Source: an uncultured Bacteroidota bacterium
GTDB lineage: Bacteria > Bacteroidota > Bacteroidia > AKYH767-A > 2013-40CM-41-45
Assembly (NCBI GenBank): GCA_937871435.1
Contig: CALMQM010000122.1
Coordinates: 16,302 to 80,301, forward strand
Length of the DNA: 64,000 nucleotides
Reading direction: 5' to 3'
Under the pieces are notes generated by a model that did no database searches, had not been told where the DNA came from, and saw nothing but the letters and a program-made list of their open reading frames with translations. The translations under genes and the position numbers were made by a program. Shown here one piece after another: positions 1-9,161 of the stretch (its first letter is position 1; the number at the start of each line of letters is the position of its first letter).

Positions 1-227
1 GGAGACCAGAAATTACCGTCCCATCGCGCGATACCACTTGCAGCAACTGTTCCGGATGAATCGAAATATCCGGTGGCGAAAAGATCTCCGTGATACGAAT
101 AAATGGAATTGACAATATTGTTGAGCCCATCACCGAGCGGACTCCAGGATTGTCCTTTTGATTGAGACAGGAGGCAAAAGAATAAAGCAAGGAGCGCGAT
201 AGAATATTTGCTCCTTGCTTTTCTCAT
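1..227 (-). CDS. Exported beta-propeller-like protein, N-terminal fragment
   Basis: Partial gene running off the left edge; 75 full codons are visible. It starts at the ATG read from 227, 17 bp after the lysS stop on the same strand. The N-terminus is a signal peptide: basic MRKARSK, then a hydrophobic run ending near LLSQSKGQS. It is followed by WSPLGDGLNN, LFATGYFDSSG and GIARWDGNFW, the pattern of repeated blades in Bacteroidota exported propeller proteins, which often end in a T9SS sorting domain. The C-terminus lies outside the window, so sorting and function cannot be judged. Start and strand are seen directly; the propeller assignment is inference from these short motifs. Confidence 0.7.
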   Translation of the reverse strand, partial: MRKARSKYSIALLALFFCLLSQSKGQSWSPLGDGLNNIVNSIYSYHGDLFATGYFDSSGTVAASGIARWDGNFWS

Positions 228-244
228 GTGATTTATCGTGCAGA

Positions 245-1774
245 TTAATTCGCTTCTTCCTGAACTTCTTTTTTCTCGGGACGCATTTGCGGGAAAAATA
301 AAACATCCTGAATAGAATGTGAATTCGTCATGATCATAGACAAACGATCAATTCCGATTCCGAGTCCTGCTGTTGGAGGCATTCCGAATTCCAGTGCGCG
401 AAGAAAATCTTCGTCAAGTTGCATGGCTTCTTCATCTCCGCGGATTCCGAGTTCGAGTTGTTCTTCAAAACGCTTGCGCTGATCAATCGGATCGTTAAGC
501 TCAGAAAAAGCGTTACAGATTTCTTTGCCGTTGCAAATTGCTTCGAAGCGTTCCACCAGTCCGGGTTTGCTTCTGTGTTTTTTTGCAAGAGGACTCATCT
601 CGACGGGATAATCCGTGATAAATGTCGGCTGGATGAGGTGAGCTTCTACTTTTTCACCAAAAATTTCATCGATCATTTTTCCGCGACCCATAGTTTTGTC
701 GATGTGAATTCCCATTCCACGTGCTGCAGTTGCCAAGGCATCTTCATCCATTGTAGTGATGTCAACTCCTGTATAATGCGCAATCGCTTCATACATGGTG
801 AATCTTTTCCACGGACGTTTGAAATTGATGATATGCTCACCAACAGGAATTTCTGTTTTCCCGTGAAGATCCAGCGCGATTTTCTCCACCATCTCTTCCA
901 CGAGGTTCATCATCCATTCGTAGTCTTTGTAAGCAACATATAATTCCACCTGTGTGAATTCCGGATTGTGAAATCTCGACATTCCTTCATTGCGAAAATC
1001 TTTCGCGAATTCATACACTCCGTCAAATCCTCCGACAATAAGTCTTTTCAGATAAAGTTCATTCGCGATACGCAGGTATAAAGTCATGTCGAGCGTATTG
1101 TGATGTGTTTTGAAAGGACGTGCAGCAGCTCCTCCGTACAATGGTTGCAGAATCGGTGTCTCTACTTCCATGTAACCTTTTGCATTCAGGAAATGACGCA
1201 TCGAAGAAGTCAATTGTGTACGTTTCACGAATGCGTCTTTCACTTGCGGATTCACGATGAGGTCGAGGTAACGCTGACGGTAACGCATTTCAGGATCTGT
1301 GAATGCATCGTGTGTATTCCCGTCGGCATCCTGTTTTACAACCGGTAAAGGGCGCAGGCTCTTACTGAGCAATTTCAATTCTTTCACATGAATGCTCGTT
1401 TCACCGGTTTTGGTTTTGAACACAAAACCTTTCACGCCGATGATATCACCGATGTCGAGTAATTTTTTGAAAACAGTATCGTAAGCTGATTTGTCTTCGC
1501 CCTGACAAATATCGTCACGGCGAACATAAATCTGAATTCGTCCTACAGCATCCTGCAGCACAGCAAATGCAGCTTTCCCCATGTCGCGTACACTCATAAT
1601 TCTGCCAGCAAAACTGATGTTGCTGAATTTATCCGGATTCGTATCGAATCCAGATAACATTTCCGTGCTGGAAAAATTCACTTCCCACAAATCTGCAGGA
1701 TATGCTTCAATACCTTGTTTTTGAAGTTCTTCCAGCTTTTGCCGGCGTATTATTTCTTGTTCGGTCAATTCCAT
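245..1774 (-). CDS. lysS: Lysine--tRNA ligase, class II
   Basis: Charges tRNA-Lys with lysine in the cytoplasm. The 509-residue protein has the full class II LysRS layout: an N-terminal OB-fold anticodon-binding domain (about residues 50-150, [14 protein letters not shown]) and then the catalytic core with motif 1 region [10 protein letters not shown], motif 2 [14 protein letters not shown] and motif 3 [11 protein letters not shown] near the C-terminus. Length is normal for bacterial LysS. The ATG at 1774 is preceded on its strand by an AT-rich TATATTTA stretch near 1795, close to the Bacteroidota -7 consensus. Upstream lies a repeat array shared with the divergent isomerase gene. Identification is secure. 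Confidence 0.97.
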   Translation of the reverse strand: MELTEQEIIRRQKLEELQKQGIEAYPADLWEVNFSSTEMLSGFDTNPDKFSNISFAGRIMSVRDMGKAAFAVLQDAVGRIQIYVRRDDICQGEDKSAYDTVFKKLLDIGDIIGVKGFVFKTKTGETSIHVKELKLLSKSLRPLPVVKQDADGNTHDAFTDPEMRYRQRYLDLIVNPQVKDAFVKRTQLTSSMRHFLNAKGYMEVETPILQPLYGGAAARPFKTHHNTLDMTLYLRIANELYLKRLIVGGFDGVYEFAKDFRNEGMSRFHNPEFTQVELYVAYKDYEWMMNLVEEMVEKIALDLHGKTEIPVGEHIINFKRPWKRFTMYEAIAHYTGVDITTMDEDALATAARGMGIHIDKTMGRGKMIDEIFGEKVEAHLIQPTFITDYPVEMSPLAKKHRSKPGLVERFEAICNGKEICNAFSELNDPIDQRKRFEEQLELGIRGDEEAMQLDEDFLRALEFGMPPTAGLGIGIDRLSMIMTNSHSIQDVLFFPQMRPEKKEVQEEAN

Positions 1775-1813
1775 ATTTCTTGAGTGAAAGAGGAGGTAAA
1801 TATAGAGAAAAAT

Positions 1814-1871
1814 GGTTGTTGGTTGATGGGTGTTGGTTGTTGGTTGTTGGTTGATGGTTGATGGTTGATGG
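1814..1871. repeat. GGTTGTT/GGTTGAT heptamer array
   Basis: About eight head-to-tail copies of GGTTGTT or GGTTGAT/GGTTGATG lie between lysS and the next gene. The reverse complement of this array recurs at 3111-3179, on the other side of the isomerase gene. Too simple to encode a protein; seen directly. Confidence 0.9.
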
Positions 1872-1902
1872 ATTAAAAGATGTGCATTCTCAATTTGCCT
1901 AT

Positions 1903-1979
1903 CGTCCCTCGTCCCCAGTCCCTCGTCCCTTTACCTCGTCCCTTTACCTCGTCCCTCGTCCCCAGTCCCTTGTCCCTCT
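1903..1979. repeat. CGTCCCT array upstream of the isomerase gene
   Basis: Tandem, slightly degenerate copies of CGTCCCT with interspersed TTTAC and CAG variants. It ends about 70 bp before the ATG at 2049. The complementary GGGACGA version lies just after the same gene at 3037-3080, and relatives occur at 39500-39590, 40804-40891 and 56333-56475. Confidence 0.9.
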
Positions 1980-2020
1980 TAGTTGTCTTTCCTGCCTTCG
2001 CTCCACATCAAAAGAATTAT

Positions 2021-2028
2021 TAATTTTG
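2021..2028 (+). promoter_or_regulatory. Bacteroidota -7 box TAATTTTG
   Basis: TAATTTTG matches the TAnnTTTG consensus and lies 20 bp before the isomerase ATG. I see no good TTG -33 element at the usual spacing, so this is a tentative promoter. Confidence 0.4.
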
Positions 2029-2048
2029 CATCACACTAAAATCAAGCG

Positions 2049-3032
2049 ATGAAAAAACTTGTTCAGAATTTCCCTCAGCAGTTAAAAGAAGCCATGCAAA
2101 TCGGGGAGCAGGCAAAATTCACTCAACCGTTGGTAGACATTCGCAATGTGATTGTCACCGGTTTGGGAGGTTCCGGAATTGGCGGAACCATAGTGTCTGA
2201 AATCATGAGTAACGAATGCTCAGTTCCGATTTCAGTGAACAAGGATTATTTTCTCCCATCCTATGTCAATGCGCATACATTGGTGATTGTTTCTTCTTAC
2301 AGTGGAAATACCGAAGAAACTATTATGGCAATGGAAACGGCTTTGCACAAAAAAGCAAAAGTGGTGTGTGTTACTTCAGGAGGTAAAATCGCTGAAATGG
2401 CTTCTGCCAATGACCTGGATTGCATCATCATTCCTGGTGGAATGCCTCCAAGATCCTGTCTGGGTTATTCTCTGACACAACTGTTTTATGTTTTGCAGGG
2501 AATGAAACTGATTGGCAACAACTGGAAACAGCAATTGAAATCCGCGATTGATCTGATTGTAAAACAAGAAACGGCGATCAAGAGTGAAGCAATGGAAATG
2601 ACAGATTTCCTCTACAAAAAAATGCCAATCATTTATGCTGTGGATGGATACAATGGAGTAGCGACACGTTTCCGTCAGCAGATAAATGAGAACAGCAAAA
2701 TGTTGTGCTGGCACCATATTTTACCCGAGATGAACCACAACGAACTTGTCGGATGGGCTGAACCACATGATGAGTGCGCTGTAGTTTTATTGCGTAATTC
2801 AAGTGATTATTCCAGAACTCAAACACGCATAGAAATCAGTAAGGAAGTTTTTTCTAAATACACATCACACGTTCGCGAAATCTGGTCAAAAGGAGAATCT
2901 CAAATTGAAAAATCCATTTACCTGATTCATCTTACGGACTGGATCTCCTGCTATCTGGCAGATAAAAAACAGATTGATGCGGTCGAAGTAAATGTGATCA
3001 ATCATTTGAAGGGGTCGTTGGCGAAAATCTGA
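2049..3032 (+). CDS. Bifunctional phosphoglucose/phosphomannose isomerase
   Basis: Interconverts glucose-6-phosphate or mannose-6-phosphate with fructose-6-phosphate, feeding glycolysis and sugar-nucleotide synthesis. The 327-residue protein shows the SIS fold: GLGGSGIGG at 38-46 and SSYSGNTEET near 82-91 for phosphate binding. The C-terminal half has the PGI/PMI-family segment PEMNHNELVGW carrying the catalytic histidine region. The length fits the short archaeal/bacterial PGI/PMI family, not classical Pgi (about 550 residues). The gene stands alone, bracketed on both sides by repeat arrays in inverted orientation. Family assignment is firm; which isomerase activity dominates is not visible. 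Confidence 0.92.
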   Translation: MKKLVQNFPQQLKEAMQIGEQAKFTQPLVDIRNVIVTGLGGSGIGGTIVSEIMSNECSVPISVNKDYFLPSYVNAHTLVIVSSYSGNTEETIMAMETALHKKAKVVCVTSGGKIAEMASANDLDCIIIPGGMPPRSCLGYSLTQLFYVLQGMKLIGNNWKQQLKSAIDLIVKQETAIKSEAMEMTDFLYKKMPIIYAVDGYNGVATRFRQQINENSKMLCWHHILPEMNHNELVGWAEPHDECAVVLLRNSSDYSRTQTRIEISKEVFSKYTSHVREIWSKGESQIEKSIYLIHLTDWISCYLADKKQIDAVEVNVINHLKGSLAKI

Positions 3033-3036
3033 TTCA

Positions 3037-3080
3037 GGAGGGACTGGGGACGAAGGACGAGTTAAAGGGACAGGGGACGA
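3037..3080. repeat. GGGACGA array (complement of 1903-1979)
   Basis: Short G-rich array of GGGACTGG, GGACGA and GGGACAGGGGACGA units starting 5 bp after the isomerase stop codon. It is the reverse-complement version of the CGTCCCT array on the other side of the gene. Confidence 0.85.
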
Positions 3081-3110
3081 TAGGTTTATTACGAATATTT
3101 ATCTTTCGGT

Positions 3111-3179
3111 CCATCAACCATCAACCAACCACCATCAACCAACCACCATCAACCAACAACCAACAACCATCAACCAACA
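3111..3179. repeat. CCATCAACCAACAACC array directly before lipB
   Basis: Tandem CCATCAACCA, CCAACCA and CAACAACC units running directly into the lipB ATG at 3180, so the whole region where a ribosome-binding site would lie is repeat. It is the reverse complement of the 1814-1871 array. A near-consensus -7 box, TATCTTTC, lies just before it at 3100-3107. Confidence 0.9.
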
Positions 3180-3881
3180 ATGCAGCCCGTCCTCTTCCGT
3201 GATCTAGGCCTGATCGATTACAAGGAGGCATGGGAATATCAGGAGAAACTTTTTCAGGAGCTGATTGAACGGAAACTCAAAAACCGTTCACTCTCACCGG
3301 ATGAACAGGAGCAGCAGGTTCATTATCTGCTTTTTTGTGAGCATCCTCATGTTTACACGTTGGGAAGAAGTGGTGATGAAAACAATTTGTTGCTCGACGA
3401 AGAAGGATTAAAATCCATTGACGCTACTTTTTACAAAAATAACCGGGGAGGAGATATCACCTATCATGGCCCCGGGCAGATTGTTGGGTATCCTATTCTT
3501 GATCTTGATTTGTTCTTCACGGATATCCATAAATATTTACGTTTTCTGGAAGAGGCGATTATTCTTACGTTGAAGGAATATGGAATTTCAGCAGGGCGAT
3601 ATCCCGGTTACACAGGAGTATGGCTGGATGCAGAGGATGAGAAAAGAGCGCGAAAAATTTGCGCTATCGGAGTTCGCACTTCGCGATGGGTCACGATGCA
3701 TGGATTTGCTTTCAATGTAAATTCCAATCTGAGTTATTTCGGAAATATTGTTCCTTGTGGTATCGAAGATAAATCGGTGACATCACTTTCAAAGGAATTG
3801 GGTGCTCCGCAGAATATGGAAGAAGTGAAACTAAAAGTTAGAATACATCTGGCGAATTTATTCGGAATGCATTTCGTGTAA
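3180..3881 (+). CDS. lipB: Lipoyl(octanoyl) transferase
   Basis: Moves octanoyl groups from acyl carrier protein to the E2 and GcvH lipoyl domains, the first step of endogenous lipoate synthesis. The 233-residue protein carries the family signature RGGDITYHGPGQ at 89-100, the catalytic lysine K159 in RKICAIGV and the acyl-thioester cysteine C193 in IVPCGIEDKSV. Length is typical. The start is the ATG abutting the CAACCA repeat array; no Shine-Dalgarno sequence is visible, which is common in Bacteroidota. No lipA lies in the window. Identification is secure. Confidence 0.96.
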   Translation: MQPVLFRDLGLIDYKEAWEYQEKLFQELIERKLKNRSLSPDEQEQQVHYLLFCEHPHVYTLGRSGDENNLLLDEEGLKSIDATFYKNNRGGDITYHGPGQIVGYPILDLDLFFTDIHKYLRFLEEAIILTLKEYGISAGRYPGYTGVWLDAEDEKRARKICAIGVRTSRWVTMHGFAFNVNSNLSYFGNIVPCGIEDKSVTSLSKELGAPQNMEEVKLKVRIHLANLFGMHFV

Positions 3882-4096
3882 TTATTTTTCACTCATAGCT
3901 TACAAAATTTCGCACAAGATTTTTGAATAAATAATTTTTACGATGTAAAAATTTCGAGGGTTCAGTCTTTTCAGAATGTATAGATCAGTTGATTCATGAT
4001 TGACGCCTGAGTGAACAATTGGAATTAACAATCCCACTCTAATAACTGCTGATTCACATTCGCACATTGGAGGAATTCCTTAGTATCTTGCCGGAA

Positions 4097-5272
4097 ATGG
4101 ATACTCATTCTTCACAACGGAAACCCATGAGTTTCTGGTCCAGATTTTTTCTTGGATTCCTGTTCATCTTCATTTCCCTGAACCTGGCTATCTGGCTGAC
4201 AGGATATTCGTATATCTACAAAACACTTTTGTACACGTTTCCCGATATTGATGATATCGGAATTTTTGAAACACGGATTGTGAATGCTAAAAATCCTATA
4301 GACTGGCCTATAGGAAATGATTACAATAAAAAAACAATTCCTGCGGATACGCGAAAAGTACTTGAGGAAAATGAAAGTGTTTCCCTGCTTGTTATTAAAA
4401 ATGATTCCGTTCGTTACGAAGAATTCTGGGATCACAATGAACCGAATTCCTTGAGTAATTCTTTTTCTGTTGCAAAAAGTATTGTTGGAATTCTTATCGG
4501 TATTGCTTCAGATGAAGGAAAATTGTCAGTGAATGATGCGGTTGGAAAATATTTGCCCGAATTCAACACAGGAGATAACGCGAAGCTTACCATTCGCCAC
4601 TTGCTGATGATGAGCAGCGGATTGAATTGGGATGAGAGCTACAGCTCTTTATTTTCTCCAACCACAGAAGCGTATTACGGAACGAATCTTCATAAACAGA
4701 TGACCCGGCTGAAAGTGATTTCAGAACCCGGGAAAACTTTTGATTACATGAGTTGCAACACAGAAATTCTCGGAATGGTATTGGAGAAAGCAACAGGAAT
4801 GAAAGTATCAGAATATGCATCTGAAAAATTGTGGAATAAAATCAATGCCATGCATTCTTCTTATTGGTCGTTGGACGAAATAGACGGAATGGAGAAAGCG
4901 TATTGTTGTTTCTATGCGGACGCGAGAGATTTCGCGCGGATCGGTCAGCTCATCCTGGATAGTGGAATGTGGAAAGGACAACAGATTGTTTCGAAAAATT
5001 ACATCCGGGAAATGACTTCTACTCATGGTTTGACAGATAAAACAGGGGCGCCGGTAGAGTATTATGGTTATCAATGCTGGCTGACAAACTACCAGGATCA
5101 TCCAATCGTATATGCACGCGGAATTTATGGTCAATACATTATCGTTATTCCTGATCAAAGAATGATCATTGTTCGTCTCGGGAAAAAACAAGGACAAAAG
5201 ATTCCGCCAAACAGGTATTCCGATATGATGGTGTATGTGGAAGGTGTTATGTCCGCATTCGCAAATCAATGA
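4097..5272 (+). CDS. Membrane-anchored serine hydrolase, beta-lactamase class C fold
   Basis: Probable penicillin-binding-protein-like or esterase-type hydrolase facing the periplasm. I start at ATG 4097 (391 residues); a TTG 30 bp upstream is in frame but weaker. A single hydrophobic segment near residues 15-35 anchors the protein. The catalytic SxxK is SVAK (S124, K127), followed by the YMSCNTEILG segment (Y217), typical of the CubicO/AmpC-like family. The C-terminal part ends with the usual region GIYGQYIIVIPD. There is no beta-lactamase context, so antibiotic hydrolysis should not be assumed. The substrate is unknown. Confidence 0.85.
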   Translation: MDTHSSQRKPMSFWSRFFLGFLFIFISLNLAIWLTGYSYIYKTLLYTFPDIDDIGIFETRIVNAKNPIDWPIGNDYNKKTIPADTRKVLEENESVSLLVIKNDSVRYEEFWDHNEPNSLSNSFSVAKSIVGILIGIASDEGKLSVNDAVGKYLPEFNTGDNAKLTIRHLLMMSSGLNWDESYSSLFSPTTEAYYGTNLHKQMTRLKVISEPGKTFDYMSCNTEILGMVLEKATGMKVSEYASEKLWNKINAMHSSYWSLDEIDGMEKAYCCFYADARDFARIGQLILDSGMWKGQQIVSKNYIREMTSTHGLTDKTGAPVEYYGYQCWLTNYQDHPIVYARGIYGQYIIVIPDQRMIIVRLGKKQGQKIPPNRYSDMMVYVEGVMSAFANQ

Positions 5273-5322
5273 ATCGCTTTGATTGAAGCGGAAACAAAAG
5301 ATTAAATTGCAGAGAGAAAATT

Positions 5323-5727
5323 ATGCTGAAAGATATTCCTCAGTTTGTTGTCGATAATATCATAGTGGCGGTTGTCCGGGAACCGAATGAAGATGACCTG
5401 ATGGTGTGGAATGTTTACCTCGTGAACATGTACGATATGGAAATCCGTGGAGTGATGGTGAGTTCCAAAGGCTATGGGCAGTATGAAGGAAGAGATGTGA
5501 AGACAACTATTTTAAGGCACGTGATTGGAAATATTGATTCCCGTGATTACGCGAAAATAGAACCTTTGATGGAAAACCTCCTTGGACTGAGTAATGAATA
5601 CTGGGTTAGTTTTTACAAAGGCAAGGATATGTATGATAAGAAATTCATCTTTTTACCGGAGAGTGTCAGGGAAGACAACCTCACTCATATTCCCGTATTG
5701 AATAAAAAAGGAGTCATGATCCGGTAA
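5323..5727 (+). CDS. Conserved Bacteroidota protein of unknown function
   Basis: A 134-residue soluble protein with no signal peptide or membrane segment. It resembles a small family widespread in Bacteroidota, with the pattern WNVYLVN, VMVSSKGYG, ILRHVIG and a C-terminal NKKGVMIR. From memory such proteins are sometimes labelled 'phenylalanyl-tRNA synthetase subunit alpha'; the real PheS is at 40898, so that label would be wrong here. The gene is 50 bp after the serine hydrolase on the same strand and could be co-transcribed. An AGAGAG stretch precedes the ATG. Function unknown. Confidence 0.8.
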   Translation: MLKDIPQFVVDNIIVAVVREPNEDDLMVWNVYLVNMYDMEIRGVMVSSKGYGQYEGRDVKTTILRHVIGNIDSRDYAKIEPLMENLLGLSNEYWVSFYKGKDMYDKKFIFLPESVREDNLTHIPVLNKKGVMIR

Positions 5728-5858
5728 TTGATTTTTTCCATTTGATTTTTTTAAAAAAACAGGGTATTTCTTCGAAAATCAGCCACAGGCAAGGGATTCA
5801 GGGGTTTTTTTGTATATTTCCACGTTGAATTCCCGTCGATACATATTATTATTAAAGC

Positions 5859-6398
5859 ATGAAACTATTTAACGCCCTGTCCTTAATTGCTGTGTTTTTT
5901 CTTTCTTCTTGTACAAAGAAATGTGATACATCTACTCCGACTTTCATGGATGCAGAGGAAAGCAGATTTATCGTTGGCAATGGTCAATCATATACTTTTA
6001 AAAGTAATGCAAATGATACCGATTTGGTAACAATCAGTGATCCTGAATATGCAGTGATCAACGGCCCTGAAGATTGTGACCATCCGGATAATCAATATGT
6101 AACCCAGAAGTGGACTTCATCGGCTTTTGGTAATTTCTCCGCATACTACGAACATTACACCGGACAGGAAGAAACACGATATCTTACTTTGACGCATAGC
6201 AGTGGAGCAAAATTTAAGTTTGACATTATCACGCATGCATACATGACACTGGTGATCAACTCGAATACTTATTACAACGTACTCGTGGATTCGATTCACG
6301 GTGGAAGTTCAGGTATTTCCAAAGTGTATTATGGAAAACAATTAGGATTGATGAAAGTAGAGAAGACCAATGGTCAGTCCTGGGAAATTCAGGAGTAA
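5859..6398 (+). CDS. Hypothetical lipoprotein
   Basis: A 179-residue protein with a clear lipoprotein signal: basic start, hydrophobic run AVFFLSSC with the lipobox cysteine C18, then charged TKK. The mature part is beta-rich with many aromatic residues (QYVTQKWTSS, YYEHYTGQEE), and I recognise no domain. It probably sits in the outer or inner membrane facing the periplasm. TATATTTC at 5813-5820 is a near-consensus -7 box. The gene is followed by a strong hairpin terminator at 6422. Function unknown. Confidence 0.75.
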   Translation: MKLFNALSLIAVFFLSSCTKKCDTSTPTFMDAEESRFIVGNGQSYTFKSNANDTDLVTISDPEYAVINGPEDCDHPDNQYVTQKWTSSAFGNFSAYYEHYTGQEETRYLTLTHSSGAKFKFDIITHAYMTLVINSNTYYNVLVDSIHGGSSGISKVYYGKQLGLMKVEKTNGQSWEIQE

Positions 6399-6421
6399 AT
6401 ATTTTCTAAGATAATTTTTGG

Positions 6422-6447
6422 AGCCGGTTGTAATCACCGGCTTTTTT
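6422..6447 (+). terminator. Rho-independent terminator
   Basis: A perfect 7-bp stem, AGCCGGT/ACCGGCT, with a 7-nt loop is followed by a run of six T. It begins 23 bp after the lipoprotein stop codon. Confidence 0.85.
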
Positions 6448-6609
6448 ATTTATGAGAAATCTTTTTCTAATTAATGCGGTTGTAACGATGGAAATCAAAA
6501 TCGTTATTTGCTCATACAATCGCATTGAATTTCCTGTTTGAATAAACAGTGTGTAGTTCACCTACACATTCCTGGCATCAGGAAATTTCAATAAAAAATC
6601 TGATGCTTC

Positions 6610-7287
6610 ATGTTATCTACTGTCAAGTTAAGCAATATCCTTTTTGTGGATATCGAAACCGTTCCTCAGTATCCGGCCTTCTCGGAAGTGCCGGAGCCAT
6701 TCAACGAATTGTGGGAAAAAAAATCGAAGATGTTACGGGCCGAAAATGAATCTCCCGAATCACTGTATGAACGCGCGGGGATCTACGCGGAATTTGGGAA
6801 AATAGTATGTATTTCATGCGGCTACTATTTTTCTCAGGAAGAATTTAAAACATTTTCATTTGCCGGAGATGATGAAAAAGAAATTTTATCGGAATTCAGT
6901 AAAACAGTGAATAGCTTTTGCAGCGGATCGGAGAAACAACTTTGTGCTCATAACGGGAAGGAATTTGATTTTCCTTATATCGCCCGGAGGATGCTGATTC
7001 ATGGAATGAATCTTCCGCATATTCTCAATACCGCCGGGAAAAAACCATGGGAAGTCAATCATCTTGATACCATGGAACTGTGGAAATTCGGAGACTATAA
7101 ATCCTACACAAGTCTGGTCTTACTTGCAGCTGTTTTGGGCATACCCTCGCCTAAAGACGACATAGATGGAAGTCGGGTTGGGGAAGTTTATTGGAAAGAA
7201 AAAAATATTGAACGGATTGCGCACTACTGCGAAAAAGATGTGCAAACGATTGGAGCAATCATGAAGAAGTACAAAGGTTTTTCCTGA
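6610..7287 (+). CDS. Predicted 3'-5' exonuclease, PolB-like DEDD family
   Basis: A 225-residue RNase H-fold exonuclease. The three Exo motifs are visible: DIET near the N-terminus (FVDIETVPQ), HNGKEFDFPYIARR in the middle, and the C-terminal YCEKDVQT carrying Y and D of the DEDDy type. These supply the acidic metal ligands for two-metal hydrolysis. The protein is the stand-alone exonuclease related to the proofreading domain of PolB, common in Bacteroidota; no polymerase domain is attached. The start is ATG 6610. The physiological substrate is not known from sequence. Confidence 0.85.
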   Translation: MLSTVKLSNILFVDIETVPQYPAFSEVPEPFNELWEKKSKMLRAENESPESLYERAGIYAEFGKIVCISCGYYFSQEEFKTFSFAGDDEKEILSEFSKTVNSFCSGSEKQLCAHNGKEFDFPYIARRMLIHGMNLPHILNTAGKKPWEVNHLDTMELWKFGDYKSYTSLVLLAAVLGIPSPKDDIDGSRVGEVYWKEKNIERIAHYCEKDVQTIGAIMKKYKGFS

Positions 7288-7383
7288 TATTTTTCAACAG
7301 GAATTTTTAATTTGAATAGAGTAACTCTTTTGTGAACTTGATCAGGGCTTTAATAATTATTTATCTTCACACTTTCATCAGGC

Positions 7384-9150
7384 GTGGAGACTCTTCTCGA
7401 AATAAATAATCTGTCGACGGAATTCAACAGCGGAGGTTCAACTGTCAATGCCGTAAAGAATCTGTCTTTGACACTGTCTTCCGGTGAAACGGTTGGTATT
7501 GTTGGCGAATCAGGAAGCGGCAAATCTGTTACCGCGCTTTCCATTATGAGATTGCTTTCCACAAACGGTAAAATCAGTTCAGGAGAAATTAACTATCAGT
7601 CCTCAGAGGGTCAAAGGCGAAATATTCTTTCTTTGACTGAAGATCAGATGCGTGCCATCAGAGGTAATGAGATTGCGATGATTTTTCAGGAGCCCATGAC
7701 CGCGCTTAATCCTGTTCTTAGCTGCGGATTCCAGGTCGCTGAAGCTATGGTGACACATCGGAAGTTGACACGCGAAGAAGCTATGCTGAAAACCGTTTCA
7801 CTTTTTGAAAAGGTAAATCTACCTCAGGTGAAACAAATGCTGGAGGCATATCCGCATCAATTGTCTGGCGGACAAAAGCAACGTGTATTGATTGCTATGG
7901 CTTTGAGCTGTGATCCGCGCATTCTTATAGCTGATGAACCAACAACTTCTCTCGATGTAACTGTTCAGGCTTCTATTTTGAAGTTGATGAAAAATTTGCA
8001 GAAAGAAAAGAATATGGGCATGCTTTTCATCTCACATGATTTGGGTGTTATCGGAGAAGTAGCTGACAGAGTTGTGGTCATGTACAAAGGAAAAATTGTG
8101 GAAGAAGGGACTGTACAGGATATATTTACTTCACCACAACATCCATACACCAAAGGCTTACTTGCCTGCAGACCTCCGTTGAATAATCGTCCTGCAAAAT
8201 TGAAGGTGATTTCTGATTTTATGAAAGAAGAAGCAGATGGAAGTGTTTCTACTGTGCACCTTCAGGAATCCGATTCGAATAATGAATCATTGGCCACTGA
8301 AGAGAAAAGAAAACTTTCACATAAGGCAATGTATTCTCTGGAGCCATTGTTGAAGGTGGAAAATCTGAAAACATGGTTTCCTGTTCGTGGTGGAATTTTC
8401 TCCACAATAAAGGATTTCAAAAAAGCAGTGGACGATGTCAGTTTTGATGTTTTCCCGGGAGAAACTTTGGGATTGGTAGGAGAATCTGGTTGCGGGAAAA
8501 CAACGCTTGGAAGAAGCATCCTTCGCCTGATAGAACCGAATGAAGGGGAGCTTTATTTTGAGAACAAAAATTTAATTTCTCTTGAGGGTAAAGAGTTGAG
8601 GAAAATGAGGAAACGCATGCAGATAATTTTTCAGGATCCTTATGCTTCCTTGAATCCGCGAATGACGGTGGGTGAGGCCATTCTTGAGCCAATGACTGTA
8701 CACGGATTATATACAGACGAAAATACGAGAAAGAAAAAAGTTGTAGAGTTGTTGGAGCGCGTGAGTTTGAAGCCGGAACACGCGAAACGTTATCCTTATG
8801 AATTCAGCGGAGGGCAGCGTCAACGAATCTGTATTGCGAGAGCATTGGCTTCTGAACCGGATTTTATTATTTGTGATGAATGTGTTTCTGCGCTGGATGT
8901 GAGTATCCAGGCTCAGGTGCTGAATTTGTTAAATGATCTGAAACGTGATTTCGGTTTCACATCCATTTTTATTTCGCATGATTTAAGCGTGGTGAAATAC
9001 ATGAGCGACCGGATGATGGTGATGCACAATGGAAAAATAATTGAAACCGGTGATCCTGATGAGATATATGCTTTTCCAAAATCTGAATATACGAGGAACC
9101 TGATTGCATCCATTCCACTTGGTTTTCCCGGAAAAGTAAATTCGAAATAA
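7384..9150 (+). CDS. Fused peptide ABC-transporter ATPase (DppD-DppF type)
   Basis: Two complete nucleotide-binding domains in one 588-residue chain. The first has Walker A GESGSGKS (41-48), signature LSGGQKQR and Walker B LIADEPTT; the second has [16 protein letters not shown] and Walker [12 protein letters not shown]. Each domain ends with the oligopeptide-family C-terminal extension ([21 protein letters not shown]). In most bacteria these are two genes (dppD/dppF or oppD/oppF); fusion is common in Bacteroidota. No permease or binding protein is nearby, so partners must be elsewhere. The start is GTG 7384, supported by alignment of [10 protein letters not shown] with the normal domain start. 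Confidence 0.93.
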   Translation: METLLEINNLSTEFNSGGSTVNAVKNLSLTLSSGETVGIVGESGSGKSVTALSIMRLLSTNGKISSGEINYQSSEGQRRNILSLTEDQMRAIRGNEIAMIFQEPMTALNPVLSCGFQVAEAMVTHRKLTREEAMLKTVSLFEKVNLPQVKQMLEAYPHQLSGGQKQRVLIAMALSCDPRILIADEPTTSLDVTVQASILKLMKNLQKEKNMGMLFISHDLGVIGEVADRVVVMYKGKIVEEGTVQDIFTSPQHPYTKGLLACRPPLNNRPAKLKVISDFMKEEADGSVSTVHLQESDSNNESLATEEKRKLSHKAMYSLEPLLKVENLKTWFPVRGGIFSTIKDFKKAVDDVSFDVFPGETLGLVGESGCGKTTLGRSILRLIEPNEGELYFENKNLISLEGKELRKMRKRMQIIFQDPYASLNPRMTVGEAILEPMTVHGLYTDENTRKKKVVELLERVSLKPEHAKRYPYEFSGGQRQRICIARALASEPDFIICDECVSALDVSIQAQVLNLLNDLKRDFGFTSIFISHDLSVVKYMSDRMMVMHNGKIIETGDPDEIYAFPKSEYTRNLIASIPLGFPGKVNSK

Positions 9151-9161
9151 TATTTGTTATC

